64,000 nt of DNA from Cladocopium goreaui (lineage: Eukaryota > Sar > Dinophyceae > Suessiales > Symbiodiniaceae), in contig CAMXCT020001868.1 of the NCBI GenBank assembly GCA_947184155.2, forward strand, positions 572,104 through 636,103, read 5' to 3'. Made by a program: the position numbers and the translations under genes. The stretch's first letter is position 1; the number at the start of each line of letters is the position of its first letter. Positions 10,180 through 21,374 of this stretch are shown piece by piece. Below the pieces are notes generated by a model. The model saw only the letters and a program-made list of their open reading frames with translations. It ran no database searches and was not told where the DNA came from.

Positions 10180-10281
10180 CTGGTTGGTGGTTTGGAACAT
10201 GAATTTTATTTTTGCATTCAGTTGGGAATGTCATCATCCCAATTGACTTTCACAGAGGGGTAGGTTGAAACCACCAACCAG
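10180..10281. mobile_element. Family II inverted-repeat element
   Basis: Ends CTGGTTGGTGGTTTGGAACA and GAAACCACCAACCAG. The interior carries the usual CATCCCAATTGAC and CAGAGGGG blocks. Confidence 0.8.
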
Positions 10282-10539
10282 TTATGTTATATCTATAATC
10301 CCATCATATAACCATATATAATCACTATTGTTGGTATTATAACCACTATTATTGGACTTATAAACCAACTGAACTATAGCTATCGAACGGGGGCAGAATC
10401 TTGTGGGGATCATCCCTTAGGAACGTTCATCAGCAAGCCTGGATCCATAGTCATTCCATGGATAGTTCTCGTTTAAGGTGAAGTAAATGACCAAGCACTC
10501 ACCAGCTTTTCAAAGAAGTGCGGGGTGAAAAATTTCAAG

Positions 10540-10634
10540 TACCCATATGCTCCATGTATGGAATATTTATCAACATTTGCCCTAAAAATCACCCAAATGT
10601 AGGTAAATATACCATACATGGAGTATATGGGGTA
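10540..10634. mobile_element. Fold-back element with TACCCATATG ends (family VI)
   Basis: The left arm TACCCATATGCTCCATGTAT is inverted at the right as ATACATGGAGTATATGGGGTA with about 40 bp between the arms. Single copy seen. Confidence 0.65.
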
Positions 10635-10764
10635 GCTTTGTCCAAACTTTTTTCGATCATCCCACAGATTTTCCCATGGATTTTCCGTTGTTCACGGTTA
10701 GAAGGTCCCCATGGTTCCATGGGGTTGGTGGGTTATCCATGGTTATTCCCATGGGGCACCCCAG

Positions 10765-10819
10765 GTACAGGTTCCATGCCCTGGACTGTTCGATCTCAAG
10801 GCGCGGCGCTGTTTCGATG
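10765..10819 (+). CDS. Candidate exon, 18 codons
   Basis: Acceptor GGGGCACCCCAG, then VQVPCPGLFDLKARRCFD, ending before a possible GC-type donor GATG^GCCATA. GC-rich against an AT-rich background. Confidence 0.4.
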
Positions 10820-11789
10820 GCCATAAAAAACAAGCCGGGTCCATGAAGTCATGAAAGCGTTGGTTTTATCTTATGCATTCAAGAACTGAGAATAAAGATT
10901 GTTATATTATCAATATTATTATTGTATATTATTTTTTTTTGAATAAGTACAATCAAGATCACTGATTGATTCATAAGTCACTGCTAGTAGTTTATGTGCA
11001 TATATTTAGACATGGTTTTGTGAGTTGTCACTGTGTCAGTCAGTGGGAAGTAAAAACACGGAAGCAAAGGAAAAATGAAATGGAAAGAAAATAAAGCCAA
11101 TGAAAGAGGAATACCAAAAAATCATAGAGGCTAAACAAGGAATGATACGAGATACAAGGGACCCAAGAGGATTACTTACCTTTTGTAACCTGTGCAAACA
11201 CAAGTATTTTGAATCCGAATTGGGAACCTGGCACTTTCAAGATCAGAAGTTTCCCAAACATCCTGGGAAGAATCGCGCTCAATGATTGACCGCAGTATGT
11301 GGCAGACTGACTTGTGCAACAGCCTGTCACTTGGTATGTCGTGTGACATAGATATTCCATGATATTCCTAAGCAGAACCCTGACATTGTCATTCTTTCAA
11401 GATAGCTTTCTTTTAAAGCTGGGTTGCTTTGGTGTTGTGTTTGCTACACAGCCAGCATTCCAAGCTGAGTCAAGCTCCAGGTGACTGTACGATGCAGTGG
11501 CTTCCGCCTCAGTCCTAAGCTTTTCACAAAGTTGGGCCCAAAAACTGTGTGGTCATGTGGTATATCCTGTTCATATCCCTGTAGACTCTAGATGTTTAAA
11601 ATCTGTTCGTATCCCCATAGCCTATGGATTTTGAAAAGGTACACTGATTCCTCAGTTGGTGACCCCGAAGAGCCCAGTTCTCCCCCCAGAGGCCCCTTGT
11701 TGTCTCCAGAAATCCGACAGCCCGGCACCTAGATGGACTCATCTCCCACTAAACCAGCCTGAAATGAATCGGTCCTTGAGCCAGGTGTT
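10820..11789. other. Spacer or intron, no gene recognised
   Basis: Mixed-composition sequence without a clear exon, terminal repeats or tandem array. A short open stretch at 11100-11285 shows no recognisable protein features. Confidence 0.5.
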
Positions 11790-12704
11790 TTTCCCCACCT
11801 GCCAGGTGAGGGTTGTTAGATTTTATGTCAGTTGCCTCCTCGTCCTCCTCCTCCTTCTCCTCCTCGTCCTCCGCCTCCTCCTGCCTCGTCCTCCTCTCCT
11901 CCTCCTCCTCGTCCTCCTCGTCGTCCTCGTCGTCCTTGCTCAACTGCGACCCGCGATCCACAGTGTTCTCTGCCGGACCTCAACCACGACCATCCACGCC
12001 CAGTGTTCCCTGCCGGACCTCAACCACGACCATCCACGCCCACTGTTCCCTGCCGGACCTCAACCACGACCATCCGCGCCCAGTGTTCCCTGCCGGACCT
12101 CAACCACGACCATCCGCGCCCAGTGTTCCCTGCCGGACCTCAACCACGACCATCCACGCCTAGTGTTCCCTGCCGGACCTCAACCGCGAGTATCCATGCC
12201 AAGTGTTCCCTGCCGGACCTCATGTAGGAATGTCAGATAGACTGCCAGATAGAATGCCAGATAGAATGTCAGATAGGATGCCAGATAGAATGCCAGATAG
12301 AATGCCAGAAAGAATGCCAGAAAGAATGCCAGATAGAATGCCAGATAGAATGTCAGATAGGATGCCAGATAGAATGCCAGATAGAATGCCAGAATGTTTG
12401 CCAGATAGAATGCCAGCAGATTTGCCAGATAATATGCCAGAAGATATGCTAGATAGAATGCCAGATGGAATGCCAGAAGATATGCCAGAACATATGCCAG
12501 AAGATATGCCAGAAGATATGCCAGAACAACTGCCAGAAGATATGCCAGAACAACTGCCAGAAGATATGCCAGGTAGAATGCCAGAAGATATGCCAGATAG
12601 AATGCCAGATCGAATGCCAGAAAATATGTCAGATAGAATGCCAGAAGATTTGCCAGTAACAAAATGTATAAATGTCATGGTGGGGATCACACGAAGTAAA
12701 GTAA
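11790..12704. repeat. Composite minisatellite cassette, copy 1
   Basis: The cassette starts TTTCCCCACCTGCCAGGTGA, passes through a CTCCTC/CGTC pyrimidine run (11830-11940), six to seven 40-bp units (from 11961, each containing TGCCGGACCTCAACCACGAC) and then about 35 12-bp units of the type ATGCCAGATAGA (12225-12655). It ends ATGGTGGGGATCACACGAAG. The same modules in the same order recur at 19105-20115. Arg-Met-Pro-Asp open frames arise from the 12-bp unit and are not evidence of a gene. Confidence 0.85.
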
Positions 12705-12859
12705 TTTTTCGTGCTATTTGGAGGTTTCGTATGGTTTCTCAAAATTGAAAGTATAGCGCTGTTCATCCCTTCGGAATTGTCGGATTTTCCATGAAACTTT
12801 CCAGCGAGCTTGGGATACGCCCATGATTCTGGAAACCCCCAATTGGGATGAATTTCAAG

Positions 12860-12968
12860 ACTGCAGTGCAATCTGCGTACGGCTCAGGCATTTGAATCCG
12901 CTGCTGATCACGCTGGGTGGGGTGCACAAGCTTCCAAAGGCGACGCCGAAGATCACCTTTTCCAGTTG
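12860..12968 (+). CDS. Candidate internal exon, 35 codons
   Basis: After AATTTCAAG the frame reads CSAICVRLRHLNPLLITLGG and continues HKLPKATPKITFSS to the donor TTG^GTCACT (phase 2). A hydrophobic stretch is followed by basic residues. Family unknown. Confidence 0.5.
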
Positions 12969-13262
12969 GTCACTTGATCATCATGGTGTTTCTCCATTAT
13001 GTTTTTACCAGAATTACATGGAAATTATGCAGGAAAAACATACATTATCTCCTATAATATTCTTATAATATATATATATATACCATTAAATACCATTGTA
13101 TACCGTTATAATCCATTATATCCGTGATATTCTTTAATTATTTTGATTATGATCAGCAAATATGGGTTTCAAAAATATTTGTTCCATGCATTCTGCAACG
13201 AAAATTCCAAGTGATGTGTTCCGAACGCTGCTTTCCCCGGTGAGGAACTACACCTGTCTCAG

Positions 13263-13338
13263 CAAGAGAAGGTCTATGCGGTGCTGGATGCCTTCGGAGA
13301 ACGCCAGGGACTTAAGATGAGTCTTGGAATGTTCTCAG
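13263..13338 (+). CDS. Candidate internal exon, 25 codons
   Basis: Acceptor ACCTGTCTCAG and donor CTCAG^GTGTAG flank a clean frame QEKVYAVLDAFGERQGLKMS LGMFS. This is one of the better supported exons. Confidence 0.6.
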
Positions 13339-13355
13339 GTGTAGTTAAGGTGTCT

Positions 13356-13491
13356 ACAGGATGGTGCCCCCCCAGTGATGTTAGTGGGTTTATAAACCCC
13401 ATTAACTATAGTTATATCTACCATAAACCATAGTTATGGGAGTTATAAACCAACTTAGCTAACTATGGGGCACCACCTTGTAGGTTACCGA
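13356..13491. mobile_element. Family IV inverted-repeat element
   Basis: Left end ACAGGATGGTGCCCCCCAG, right end CTATGGGGCACCACCTTGT. The interior has inverted TTATAAACC/GGTTTATAA blocks. Related copy at 38872-38991 and fragments at 10082-10123 and 20184-20243. It starts 17 nt past the donor of the preceding exon. Confidence 0.7.
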
Positions 13492-13839
13492 ATTTATCAT
13501 ATATAATTATGGTTTATATATGTTTATATTATGAACATATTTCTGGAATTATATATATATATATACATTCCACAAACATATTATGTTGTATGCTGATGAA
13601 TAGAAACGATTTTTCATGATTTCGAAAAATACTGGAAACGTTTTGAGAATCATCAGTTGCTCCAGTTGATCCCAGTTGGAAGTCATTGGAGATTGGATCG
13701 ATTGGATCTGTGATCGCTGAGGCCGGCGCACGGTGCCAATGTCCATCAATGCGGAACAGAACGTTCCTTTCCAGGTGAAAACTGTCCCGTTTCTTTCGCA
13801 AGCCCGTTGAAAAAACATGCCGCAGTTGTTAGCAGCTAG

Positions 13840-13928
13840 GCGCACTTGGTGTACTTCGTGGGCACCTGGCCCCAACATGAAACGCGGGAATATTTGCAGC
13901 TGGCACGATTGAAAGTTGAGGCCGGAAG
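13840..13928 (+). CDS. Candidate internal exon, 29 codons
   Basis: Acceptor GCAGCTAG, then AHLVYFVGTWPQHETREYLQ and LARLKVEAG, and donor GGAAG^GTTCCA (phase 2). A well-formed protein-like segment with hydrophobic and amphipathic parts. Family not recognised. Confidence 0.6.
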
Positions 13929-14246
13929 GTTCCAAAACTGAGTCAGTGCTGAAAAAGTCATGGAGAGCCCAGGGCAGGAGCCCCCATGTGTGTTTACACG
14001 TGATATTTCATTCTGATGGATGAGCCTGACGAAAAAAATAACCTCCAAAACTGAATAGAAAAGTGTGTTTCCAGCATGGTAATGGTGTAGAGTGTAGATC
14101 ATATTTTCCCATATTCTCCGGGTTTCCAACTTTTCTATTAATTTGTTTGGGCCTATATAAGTTATTATATATAAGTTCACATCTTTTCTGCACTTATTTT
14201 CAATCTGCCTTTCACACTCGTTGAATCATTCACCACCTTGGTGCAG

Positions 14247-14345
14247 GTGCACGATCGGGACAAGGTGCAGGGAAGTTGTTTACATCTCTGCATTTCTCTG
14301 AAGTTTGGAAACCCACATTCGAACTTTGTGACATCAGACATTTGA
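14247..14345 (+). CDS. Candidate exon, 32 codons
   Basis: Acceptor CACCTTGGTGCAG, then VHDRDKVQGSCLHLCISLKF and open to TGA 14343-14345. Only the first third is convincingly coding in composition, and a donor may lie inside. Confidence 0.35.
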   Translation: MHDRDKVQGSCLHLCISLKFGNPHSNFVTSDI

Positions 14346-14810
14346 GCCACAGACCCGTCGCAAACTTGTGTGTGTGAGTGTGCGCAGCGTGTCAAAGGAA
14401 GAACATTCAAATAATTGATGATTTTAGATGTCTATAATTCTGCGCATTCTAAAGTACCTAACATGTAACTTCATGCCTATTCAGCGGCTTCAACGCCTGA
14501 TGATGTCTTTGGCTGAATCAGGCTGCTACTATTCCTCCTGTAGAGGCTGGGCCAAATAAATGCGGATGCGTCTTGTTGTAGCAGTCCTAACCTGAATTTT
14601 CAGCCAGATCCACATAAGTGTGTCTGAAACTGGGTTGTATACTCCCAATGTTTAGCATTTTAATCAGAAAAAAAAACTATAAGAAACCCATCGAACTTGG
14701 GGGCTCCCATCTTTTCAGCCGGATCGATATGTGTGTCAACGTGCCAAATCGTTTCCTTTCGGAATTCAGCTGGAGTCAGCCGGCATTTTCATTCGTTGCC
14801 AGCACGCCAG

Positions 14811-14901
14811 GAAGCACCACCAGTGCCACCAACTCCTGACACGAAGGAGAAAAAGAAGCCGCAGGACATCTCAACAGCTTTGATACGGGGGGCGTCCCAA
14901 A
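14811..14901 (+). CDS. Candidate internal exon, Pro/Lys-rich, 30 codons
   Basis: Acceptor AGCACGCCAG and donor CCCAAA^GTAGGG bracket EAPPVPPTPDTKEKKKPQDI and STALIRGASQ. The Pro-rich then Lys-rich composition suggests a disordered linker. Confidence 0.6.
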
Positions 14902-15336
14902 GTAGGGTACCCGATCATCCATTTATAGATGGATTTTCCCTTATAAAACCATCTATTTTAGGGCCTCCCCATTTATGGAAACCTCCATATGTCCTCCCCC
15001 CCCCAAAAAAAATGAAGGTTTCAATGGGAATATCCATGGGAATATCATCAGGATAGCCAATTCATATAGTTGATATCCAGCCACAGAATGGGGATATCGA
15101 TAGTTAATAGAAAAGTGGGTTTCCACCTCCCGATTTGAGTGATTTTGGCTGACCCGAAATCGTTCCATGTTTTCAGAGTGACTCTTGTCCCATCTCCGTT
15201 TCGGATGGGGTTTAAAGGCCAATGCCATGGTGAGAATGTGATTGATATGTGTAACATATTGGAACCCCTTTCCCCCGTCAGAGCGGGATTAGATCCCTGG
15301 GGATACTGAGCTTGCAATCAGATAGACGTGGTGTGC

Positions 15337-15412
15337 ATGGCGCGAAAGGATAAAGCTCCTGCCGGCAAGAAGGGTGCGCCAGTGGAAGTAGAGAAGCCAA
15401 CAGTCCCTCCAG
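15337..15412 (+). CDS. Candidate first coding exon, 25 codons
   Basis: ATG 15337 opens MARKDKAPAGKKGAPVEVEK and then PTVPP, ending at CCAG^GCTGCG, a GC-type donor of the kind dinoflagellates use. The basic, Pro-rich N-terminus resembles a disordered tail. An in-frame start upstream cannot be excluded. Confidence 0.45.
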
Positions 15413-15630
15413 GCTGCGGAGTTCAAGCGGCCCAGGGACCAAAATCGTTAGTGGTGGGTTAGTTTCAAGCCTCTAGAGGGTGTAAGTTTGTCGGTGATTA
15501 TCATGACCCATGAAAAGATTGAAAATAAGATAAGAATGAACGCCAGCCTCAACTAATCAGCGTTTGAAGCGATGACGAAGCGCGGTTTTGAAGACATCTA
15601 CTGCTCCTGAGTGTAGCTCACCACAGCCAG

Positions 15631-15733
15631 GTTGGGAAGCCTCTGAAAGCAACCGGCAAGTGCAAGAGATGCTTGTCCCTGCATAGCTTGGGAGGGAAGT
15701 ACCTTGCAGTTGCCATAATTAATGTGAAAGACG
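15631..15733 (+). CDS. Candidate exon with a CxxC motif, 34 codons
   Basis: After CACAGCCAG the frame reads VGKPLKATGKCKRCLSLHSL and GGKYLAVAIINVKD, with a strong donor ACG^GTGAGA. The CKRC could be half of a zinc site completed elsewhere. If not spliced, the frame runs on to TAA 15787-15789. Confidence 0.55.
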
Positions 15734-15789
15734 GTGAGAGTCAATCTTTTGCCCTGGTCCCTTTCGCCCTAAAAGCATCCAAAAGCTAA

Positions 15790-16717
15790 TGTGGAAAACA
15801 CAACGCCATACAGTATCACACAACTATCATTTTACGGATACCTAATTTAAGAATTTTGGAAACACCCAGACTGCAGATAGGCCAAGTTACTTAATAGTTA
15901 CATGGCCAAATTGAATCCATTGACCCAGTAAGTCACAGGAATCAATGGAAAAGCCTACTCACCTGGTCATTTGGCCAATCATTGCATCTATTGGCCAAAT
16001 TCCAATCAATTGAGGCAATGGGAGTCGACATCCTGCCAAGCATGTGCACTGATGTTTGTCGGGGAGCAAGCTAGACAATAAATGTTTATAAATATACACA
16101 TATGGCTCACATATACGACGTATATAATACAACAATCTATGCATATATTTATAGGTTGATAATGTTTGATATATATATATAGAGATAGATAGTTGTTTGA
16201 TTCCATCCAATATATATATTAATATATCAGGTATATCATGATCATAGATATTCAACATTATTCGACACATATATCTAACAACCTATGTCCTGATATAGAT
16301 TTGATGTTCAGGATGTGGCATGGCGTGTCCAGCTTCACCATCGCCGACTTGCTGAATCCTAGGCCAGGATCCGATCCGATCATCGCTAAAGCCAAGAGTT
16401 TTTAGGGATATTCTATGGGAATGTAATGAGTATATAATGGAATATCATGGTATTTCATGGAATATCATGGGGATATATATATATATATATATGGGGATAT
16501 ATATATATAAAGGGATGTTCTATGGACATATCATTGGGAAAATCGACTATAAATGGAGCTTTGGAACTGAAACAATCCCTGATCAATGGGATTCTTCATA
16601 TATGGCATTGAATCTCTGTTTCCTAATGCTAAAACACCCCCTCCCCTCAAATGGTAAACACGGTGATCTACTTTTGTTATTACTAGTTACTAGTACGGGG
16701 TATTTTGCATTAGGGCG
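15790..16717. other. AT-rich intron or spacer with TA microsatellites
   Basis: TATATA-rich tracts occur at 16130-16220 and 16470-16510. No exon or transposable element was recognised. Confidence 0.6.
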
Positions 16718-16950
16718 CCCCTAATATTCCAATGATATAATAATTTAAAAAATATTTCAAATTTGATTAAATCCCTTTTTAAAATCTATAGTGTCAAAAA
16801 GTGGATTTCGAAGCTTTCCCCTAATATTCCAATGAAAACACTAATAATAAAAAACTCGATTTCAAATTTGATTAAATACCTTTTTAAAATCTATACAAAA
16901 TATTGTCAAAAACTGGATTTCGAAGCTTTCCCCTAATATTCCAGTGAAAA
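16718..16950. repeat. Tandem repeat, 100-113 bp unit, about 2.2 copies
   Basis: The block CCCTAATATTCCAATGA recurs at 16718, 16818 and 16931, each followed by TTTCAAATTTGATTAAAT and GGATTTCGAAGCTTTCCC. The sequence between 16950 and 18100 is AT-rich with no clear exon, although 17660-17780 has a GC-richer open stretch (FRRRLNHPLNLRSDVEPKRQ). Confidence 0.75.
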
Positions 16951-18100
16951 CCTTAGTATATAACACAATAAGAAAATAAAACTTGTGAGATGGGACCCTA
17001 ATAAAAAACCTCCAGGTACCATTCTATTGTTATTGATATGGGGTTTGAACCCATTATTTCTTCATCGTGTTCAATTACCACAAGTAAGAACGCAATTGTA
17101 ACCCACCAAAAAAAAAAAGAAATTGCCAATCCATTCCTATTTTTACTAATTGGGGGAGTTTTAGTAATAGGGATAAGAGATTTATATGGGGCTATAGTGC
17201 TATTTTATGGGAATGTCATGGAAGCATTATTTGGATAAAATGGGGACTTAATGGGATATGCATGGATGTACCCTCTGGAAATCAAACATGGGAAGGAACA
17301 TCCGCAAACTTTTCCTGGGCATTGACATTGGATAATCGAACTAGTTGGGGGATTGTCCATAGTCATGTTGGATAACAGGAGGGCAATTAGGAAAAGTTCC
17401 CTGACATGTAAAACACGAATTTGTCATATTTCAACCATGTATACCACATTAGTATGATTAATATGTTGGAGGTCAATTTGTCATATTAATACCAACCAGC
17501 CCCGAAAGAATTGCTGAAGGTGTTTCTATATGTTGATATCATATATGCTGCCAGACATGGAATATTATAACTACTTGGTATGCCTATATAAATAGAGGTT
17601 GAAGGCTTCATAATTTGGGTTTGGTGAGCTTGAACAACGTGTATTTCTCCGAAATTGGGACATGCCCACTTCAAGGATATTGGAACTGCATATGTTCCGT
17701 CGCAGGCTGAATCATCCGCTGAACCTTCGGTCAGATGTTGAGCCGAAGCGCCAAGCACTTAGGGTTGAAATCTTTGGTACAAACTCCTCGTTTGCTGTGA
17801 CTGGCCAAGTTTTAAAAGTATGCAGGGTATCTAAAGTTGGTCGGAAGTACATTGTGTACATTGTTCTGTGCTGAACTGGAAAAAAGTGCCCGGAAGTGTG
17901 TACAAAGTAACTCTGTTTATATCTGTTTATTGTGTTTGAGATTCTTCCTTCATGGTCTTCATGGCACCATTCATGGCTCCTTGGGAACATCATGGCGATC
18001 GATCCTACCTCCCTTGTGGCTGGAGGTAAAGCTGGCCACTTGGGTGGGGGCCGCAATCTTCAGGCCATGTGAAGGATGTCGTTCTTGACTTGGTTCATTA

Positions 18101-18197
18101 CCCATAGGATCCATGGTGCTGCTATAGATGGTAACATGGATCCCATCAATATACCCCCAATATTAGCATATATTATACCATACATGGATCCTATGGG
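18101..18197. mobile_element. Family III palindromic element (CCCATAGGATCC type)
   Basis: CCCATAGGATCCATGG at the left and CATGGATCCTATGGG at the right, flanked by TTA on both sides as a 3-bp target duplication. Confidence 0.8.
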
Positions 18198-18297
18198 TTA
18201 GATTTGTTCCGTCCCAAATTGTTGGGTCTTTCTAAATTGGGTGCTTGTTTCACGATAGACAATTGTAAGTGTCCTTTCCGCTTCTTGCTTCCTCCAG

Positions 18298-18487
18298 CTC
18301 GTGTTCAGCGCCAGGTATCCCAGCTTCTTAACAACGGAGAGGAGTCTCGGAAGTGCAACACTGAGAGATCCCGGACAGCAGAATCCTTCAGTCATTACCA
18401 GTCGTCCTTCCAATGTGTTTTCGCATCCGAGGCTTTTGGCATCGGTGGAAAAGGCAGAGTTCCAAAACATGCTGGTGCCCCGGAGAG
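18298..18487 (+). CDS. Candidate internal exon, 63 codons
   Basis: A strong acceptor CTTGCTTCCTCCAG and donor GGAGAG^GTGACC bracket 190 nt reading LVFSARYPSFLTTERSLGSA and ending EKAEFQNMLVPRR. A second frame is also open, but this one uses both splice sites. One of the longest exons here; family not recognised. Confidence 0.6.
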
Positions 18488-18539
18488 GTGACCAACTCAT
18501 TCGATAGTTATCCGATAGTTTAATTTGAGAAGTAACTAC

Positions 18540-18636
18540 CTGGTTGGTGGTTTGGAACATGAATTTTATTTTTCCAAATATTGGGAATAATAATCCCAAC
18601 TGACTAATATTTTCAGGGGTTGAAACCACCAACCAG
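18540..18636. mobile_element. Family II inverted-repeat element with 4-bp target duplication
   Basis: CTGGTTGGTGGTTTGGAACA ... GAAACCACCAACCAG, flanked by CTAC on both sides. This defines the element ends precisely. Confidence 0.85.
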
Positions 18637-18697
18637 CTACTGTTGAAAAACATGAATATACGTAGTACACCGTGTACAGCTGTGATTTCATGCAGAG

Positions 18698-18844
18698 TGC
18701 ACCGGCAATCGGATGAGAATTTCCGGTGTAAAGCCGGTCCGGGGATCCTTTGCCAAGGCCAAGATATTTCGAGGGAAGCTGGGTCAGGTTGAGCGTCCTT
18801 TGGCGAAACCGCTAGCCGGCAGGAGAAGTCTTCCCGAAGTCTAG
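18698..18844 (+). CDS. Candidate terminal exon, basic, about 48 codons
   Basis: After ATGCAGAG the frame reads CTGNRMRISGVKPVRGSFAK and continues rich in Lys/Arg to RRSLPEV and TAG 18842-18844. A donor GGGTCAG^GTTGAG inside would shorten it. Another frame is open for part of the length. Confidence 0.45.
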   Translation, partial: CTGNRMRISGVKPVRGSFAKAKIFRGKLGQVERPLAKPLAGRRSLPEV

Positions 18845-18904
18845 CAGGTGCCCCAAAGTCCCAAAGCTACCTCAGTTGGGTTATGTCTTATCGACTATCA
18901 TATG

Positions 18905-18999
18905 CTGGTTGGTGGTTTGGAACATGTTTTTCCATATGCTGGGAATAATCATCCCAAATGACTTTCATATTTTTCAGAGGGGTTGAAACCACCAACCAG
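18905..18999. mobile_element. Family II inverted-repeat element
   Basis: Full CTGGTTGGTGGTTTGGAACA and AACCACCAACCAG ends, flanked by ATATG on both sides (4-5-bp target duplication). Confidence 0.85.
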
Positions 19000-19104
19000 A
19001 TATGTACATAGCTGCTATCAGCTATAGGTCAATCTTGGATGGGTACTTTAATCCTTTAGTCTTTTGGTATCAATTGGATTATCTACTAACCAGCTAAAAC
19101 TCTA

Positions 19105-20115
19105 TTTCCCCACCTGCCAGGTGAGGGTTGTTAGATTTTATGTCAGTTGCCTCCTCCTCCTGCTCCTCCTCCTCCTCCTCCGCCTCCTCCTGCCTCGTCC
19201 TCCTCCTCCTCGTCCTCCTTGTCATCCTTGTCGTCCTTGTCGTCCTCGTCGTCCTCGTCGTCCTCGTCGTCCTTGCTCAACTGCGACCCGCGATCCACAG
19301 TGTTCTCTGCCGGACCTCAACCACGACCATCCACGCCCAGTGTTCCCTGCCGGACCTCAACCACGACCATCCGCGCCCAGTGTTCCCTGCCGGACCTCAA
19401 CCACGACCATCCGCGCCCAGTGTTCCCTGCCGGACCTCAACCACGACCATCCGCGCCCAGTGTTCCCTGCCGGACCTCAACTGCGAGTATCCACGCCAAG
19501 TGTTCCCTGCCGGACCTCATGTAGGAATGTCAGATAGACTGCCAGATAGAATGCCAGATAGAATGTCAGATAGGATGCCAGATAGAATGCCAGATAGAAT
19601 GCCAGAAGGAATGCCAGAAAGAATGCCAGATAGAATGCCAGATAGAATGTCAGATAGGATGCCAGATAGAATGCCAGATAGAATGCCAGAAAGAATGCCA
19701 GAAAGAATGCCAGATAGAATGCCAGATAGACTGCCAGATAGAATGTCAGATAGAATGTCACAATATATGTCAGATATAATGCCAGATAGAATGCCAACAT
19801 ATATGCCAGAATATATGTCAGATAGAATGCCAAAATATATGTCAGATATAATGCCAGATAGAATGCCAGAATATATGTCAGAATAAATGACAGTAGAATG
19901 CCAGAATATATGTCAGATGAAATGTCAGAAAATATGTCAGATAGAATGCCAGATAGACTGCCAGATAGAATGCCAGGTGGAATGTCAGGATATATGCCAG
20001 ATAGAATGCCAGAATATATGCCAGAATATATGTCAGATAGGATGTCAGAATATACTAAATATATGTCCAAATATACGTCCTGACATGTCATGGTGGGGAT
20101 CACACGAAGTAGAGT
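19105..20115. repeat. Composite minisatellite cassette, copy 2
   Basis: Same module order as 11790-12704: TTTCCCCACCTGCCAGGTGA start, CTCCTC/CGTC tract, 40-bp units from 19298 (between five and six), 12-bp ATGCCAGATAGA units (19523-20060) and the ATGGTGGGGATCACACGAAG end. The 12-bp part is longer here and has drifted toward GAATATATGTCA variants. Confidence 0.85.
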
Positions 20116-20652
20116 ATTTTTTTTTGCAGGCTATCTACGCTTGGCCGTGATAGATATATGATGATATATGAAATACCCTGCATGGTTATTATAGATTATA
20201 AACCAGCTTATGCTAATTATAGCTCTGGGGGGTAGCACCTTGTACTGAATGACTTGTTGTCGCCGCTTCAGTTGCACTGTTCGGTTTGCGGAGATACGTG
20301 TCGTCAGTTTCCTTCTCTTTGAGAGGCTTCAGGAATCCTATTAGGAGTAATGTATTTCATTGTATAGCAATGTTGCGTTTCTTTTCTAGTTGAGTCTGCG
20401 ATGGTAGTGTGTGTGTGTGTGTTGCCGCATTTTTCGCACATGCAGATATTCACTGAGCTATTTTTGGGTATGGAGCATGTGTCCCCTCAAAATGGATGGT
20501 TCAATCGCAAAAAAAAACAGTTTTTTGAGGGGAGACATCCCCGGGGCATTTTTCGGCCGCGCTGAGGCAGCTTTGGCACAGCCAATGGCTAACTTGCAGG
20601 TGCCTGGGTGAAACACTTTGAGCGGCTCCTTAAAGATGATCCAAATGTATCC

Positions 20653-20751
20653 CTGGCTGGTGGCTTGGAACATTTTTTTATTTTCCATAATATATGGGAT
20701 AATCCTTCCCATTGACTAATATTTTTCAGAGGGGTTAAAACCACCAACCAG
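20653..20751. mobile_element. Family II inverted-repeat element, diverged ends
   Basis: CTGGCTGGTGGCTTGGAACA ... AAAACCACCAACCAG. The right end is consensus, the left has two substitutions. No clear target duplication. Confidence 0.75.
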
Positions 20752-20902
20752 TAGATATTGAGATATATACAGTAGACTCTAGACAAAGCCGTAGATATGT
20801 GATTGTTATGATATGGATATGGTTGTCATATATTTATCATAATTATCCACTTTGTGACTATGATTCCCTGAAAGGGTGCAAATCGGGTACACTGACCTTG
20901 AG

Positions 20903-20956
20903 GCAGCGCCACCGGAGGCTTCCCAACAATCCGCTGAAGAGGATTCACCAAAGAAG
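20903..20956 (+). CDS. Candidate internal exon, 18 codons
   Basis: Acceptor GACCTTGAG, then AAPPEASQQSAEEDSPKK and donor AAG^GTCAGT. 54 nt, phase 0 at both ends. Acidic, probably disordered. Confidence 0.5.
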
Positions 20957-21207
20957 GTCAGTGCCCTGGTTTTTGGGAGATTGGGATGGAAAGGATATGT
21001 TTGGGGTATCGGGGACATAAGATTGTTTGTAGTCCCCAAGAAAATACTAAAATAGTAACTTAAACTTGCCTGTCTGTATTTTTGCTGATCATGTTACGAT
21101 TGATGAATATGGATGGTTGCATTCAGTGAAGCAGCCTCTGAATTGGAGAAACTTGAGAACAATTTTTGTGCGTCGACACGAGGGTTCCCATCGTAACTCG
21201 TTTTCAG

Positions 21208-21275
21208 GAACTCGTTGGGAGAATGTCTCAGGTTTCCATATCCATGGACCCCAATGATTTTTGGGATACCATCTG
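21208..21275 (+). CDS. Candidate exon ending in a family I element
   Basis: A good acceptor ACTCGTTTTCAG precedes ELVGRMSQVSISMDPNDFWD, open to the element's ATCTG^GTTATT at 21275. An earlier donor CTCAG^GTTTCC at 21231 would end it sooner. Confidence 0.45.
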
Positions 21276-21374
21276 GTTATTTAACATAGCCATGGAATAT
21301 CACCATGTTTAGTAGGTAAACCATCTATAAATGGACCATTTTCCATGATGGCTATGTTAAATAACCAGAGGGTA
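21267..21374. mobile_element. Family I inverted-repeat element
   Basis: TACCATCTGGTTATTTAACA and GTTAAATAACCAGAGGGTA, TA at both ends. Possible intron 21276-21370 if its own ends are used. Confidence 0.8.

Noticed and set aside
12180-12748. RMPD-repeat and LAFYL-repeat proteins
   Set aside because: Arise from the 12-bp minisatellite unit; the same happens at 19477-20103.
17030-17062. tRNA-like T-arm (GGGTTTGAACCC)
   Set aside because: No matching acceptor, D or anticodon arms could be placed around it.
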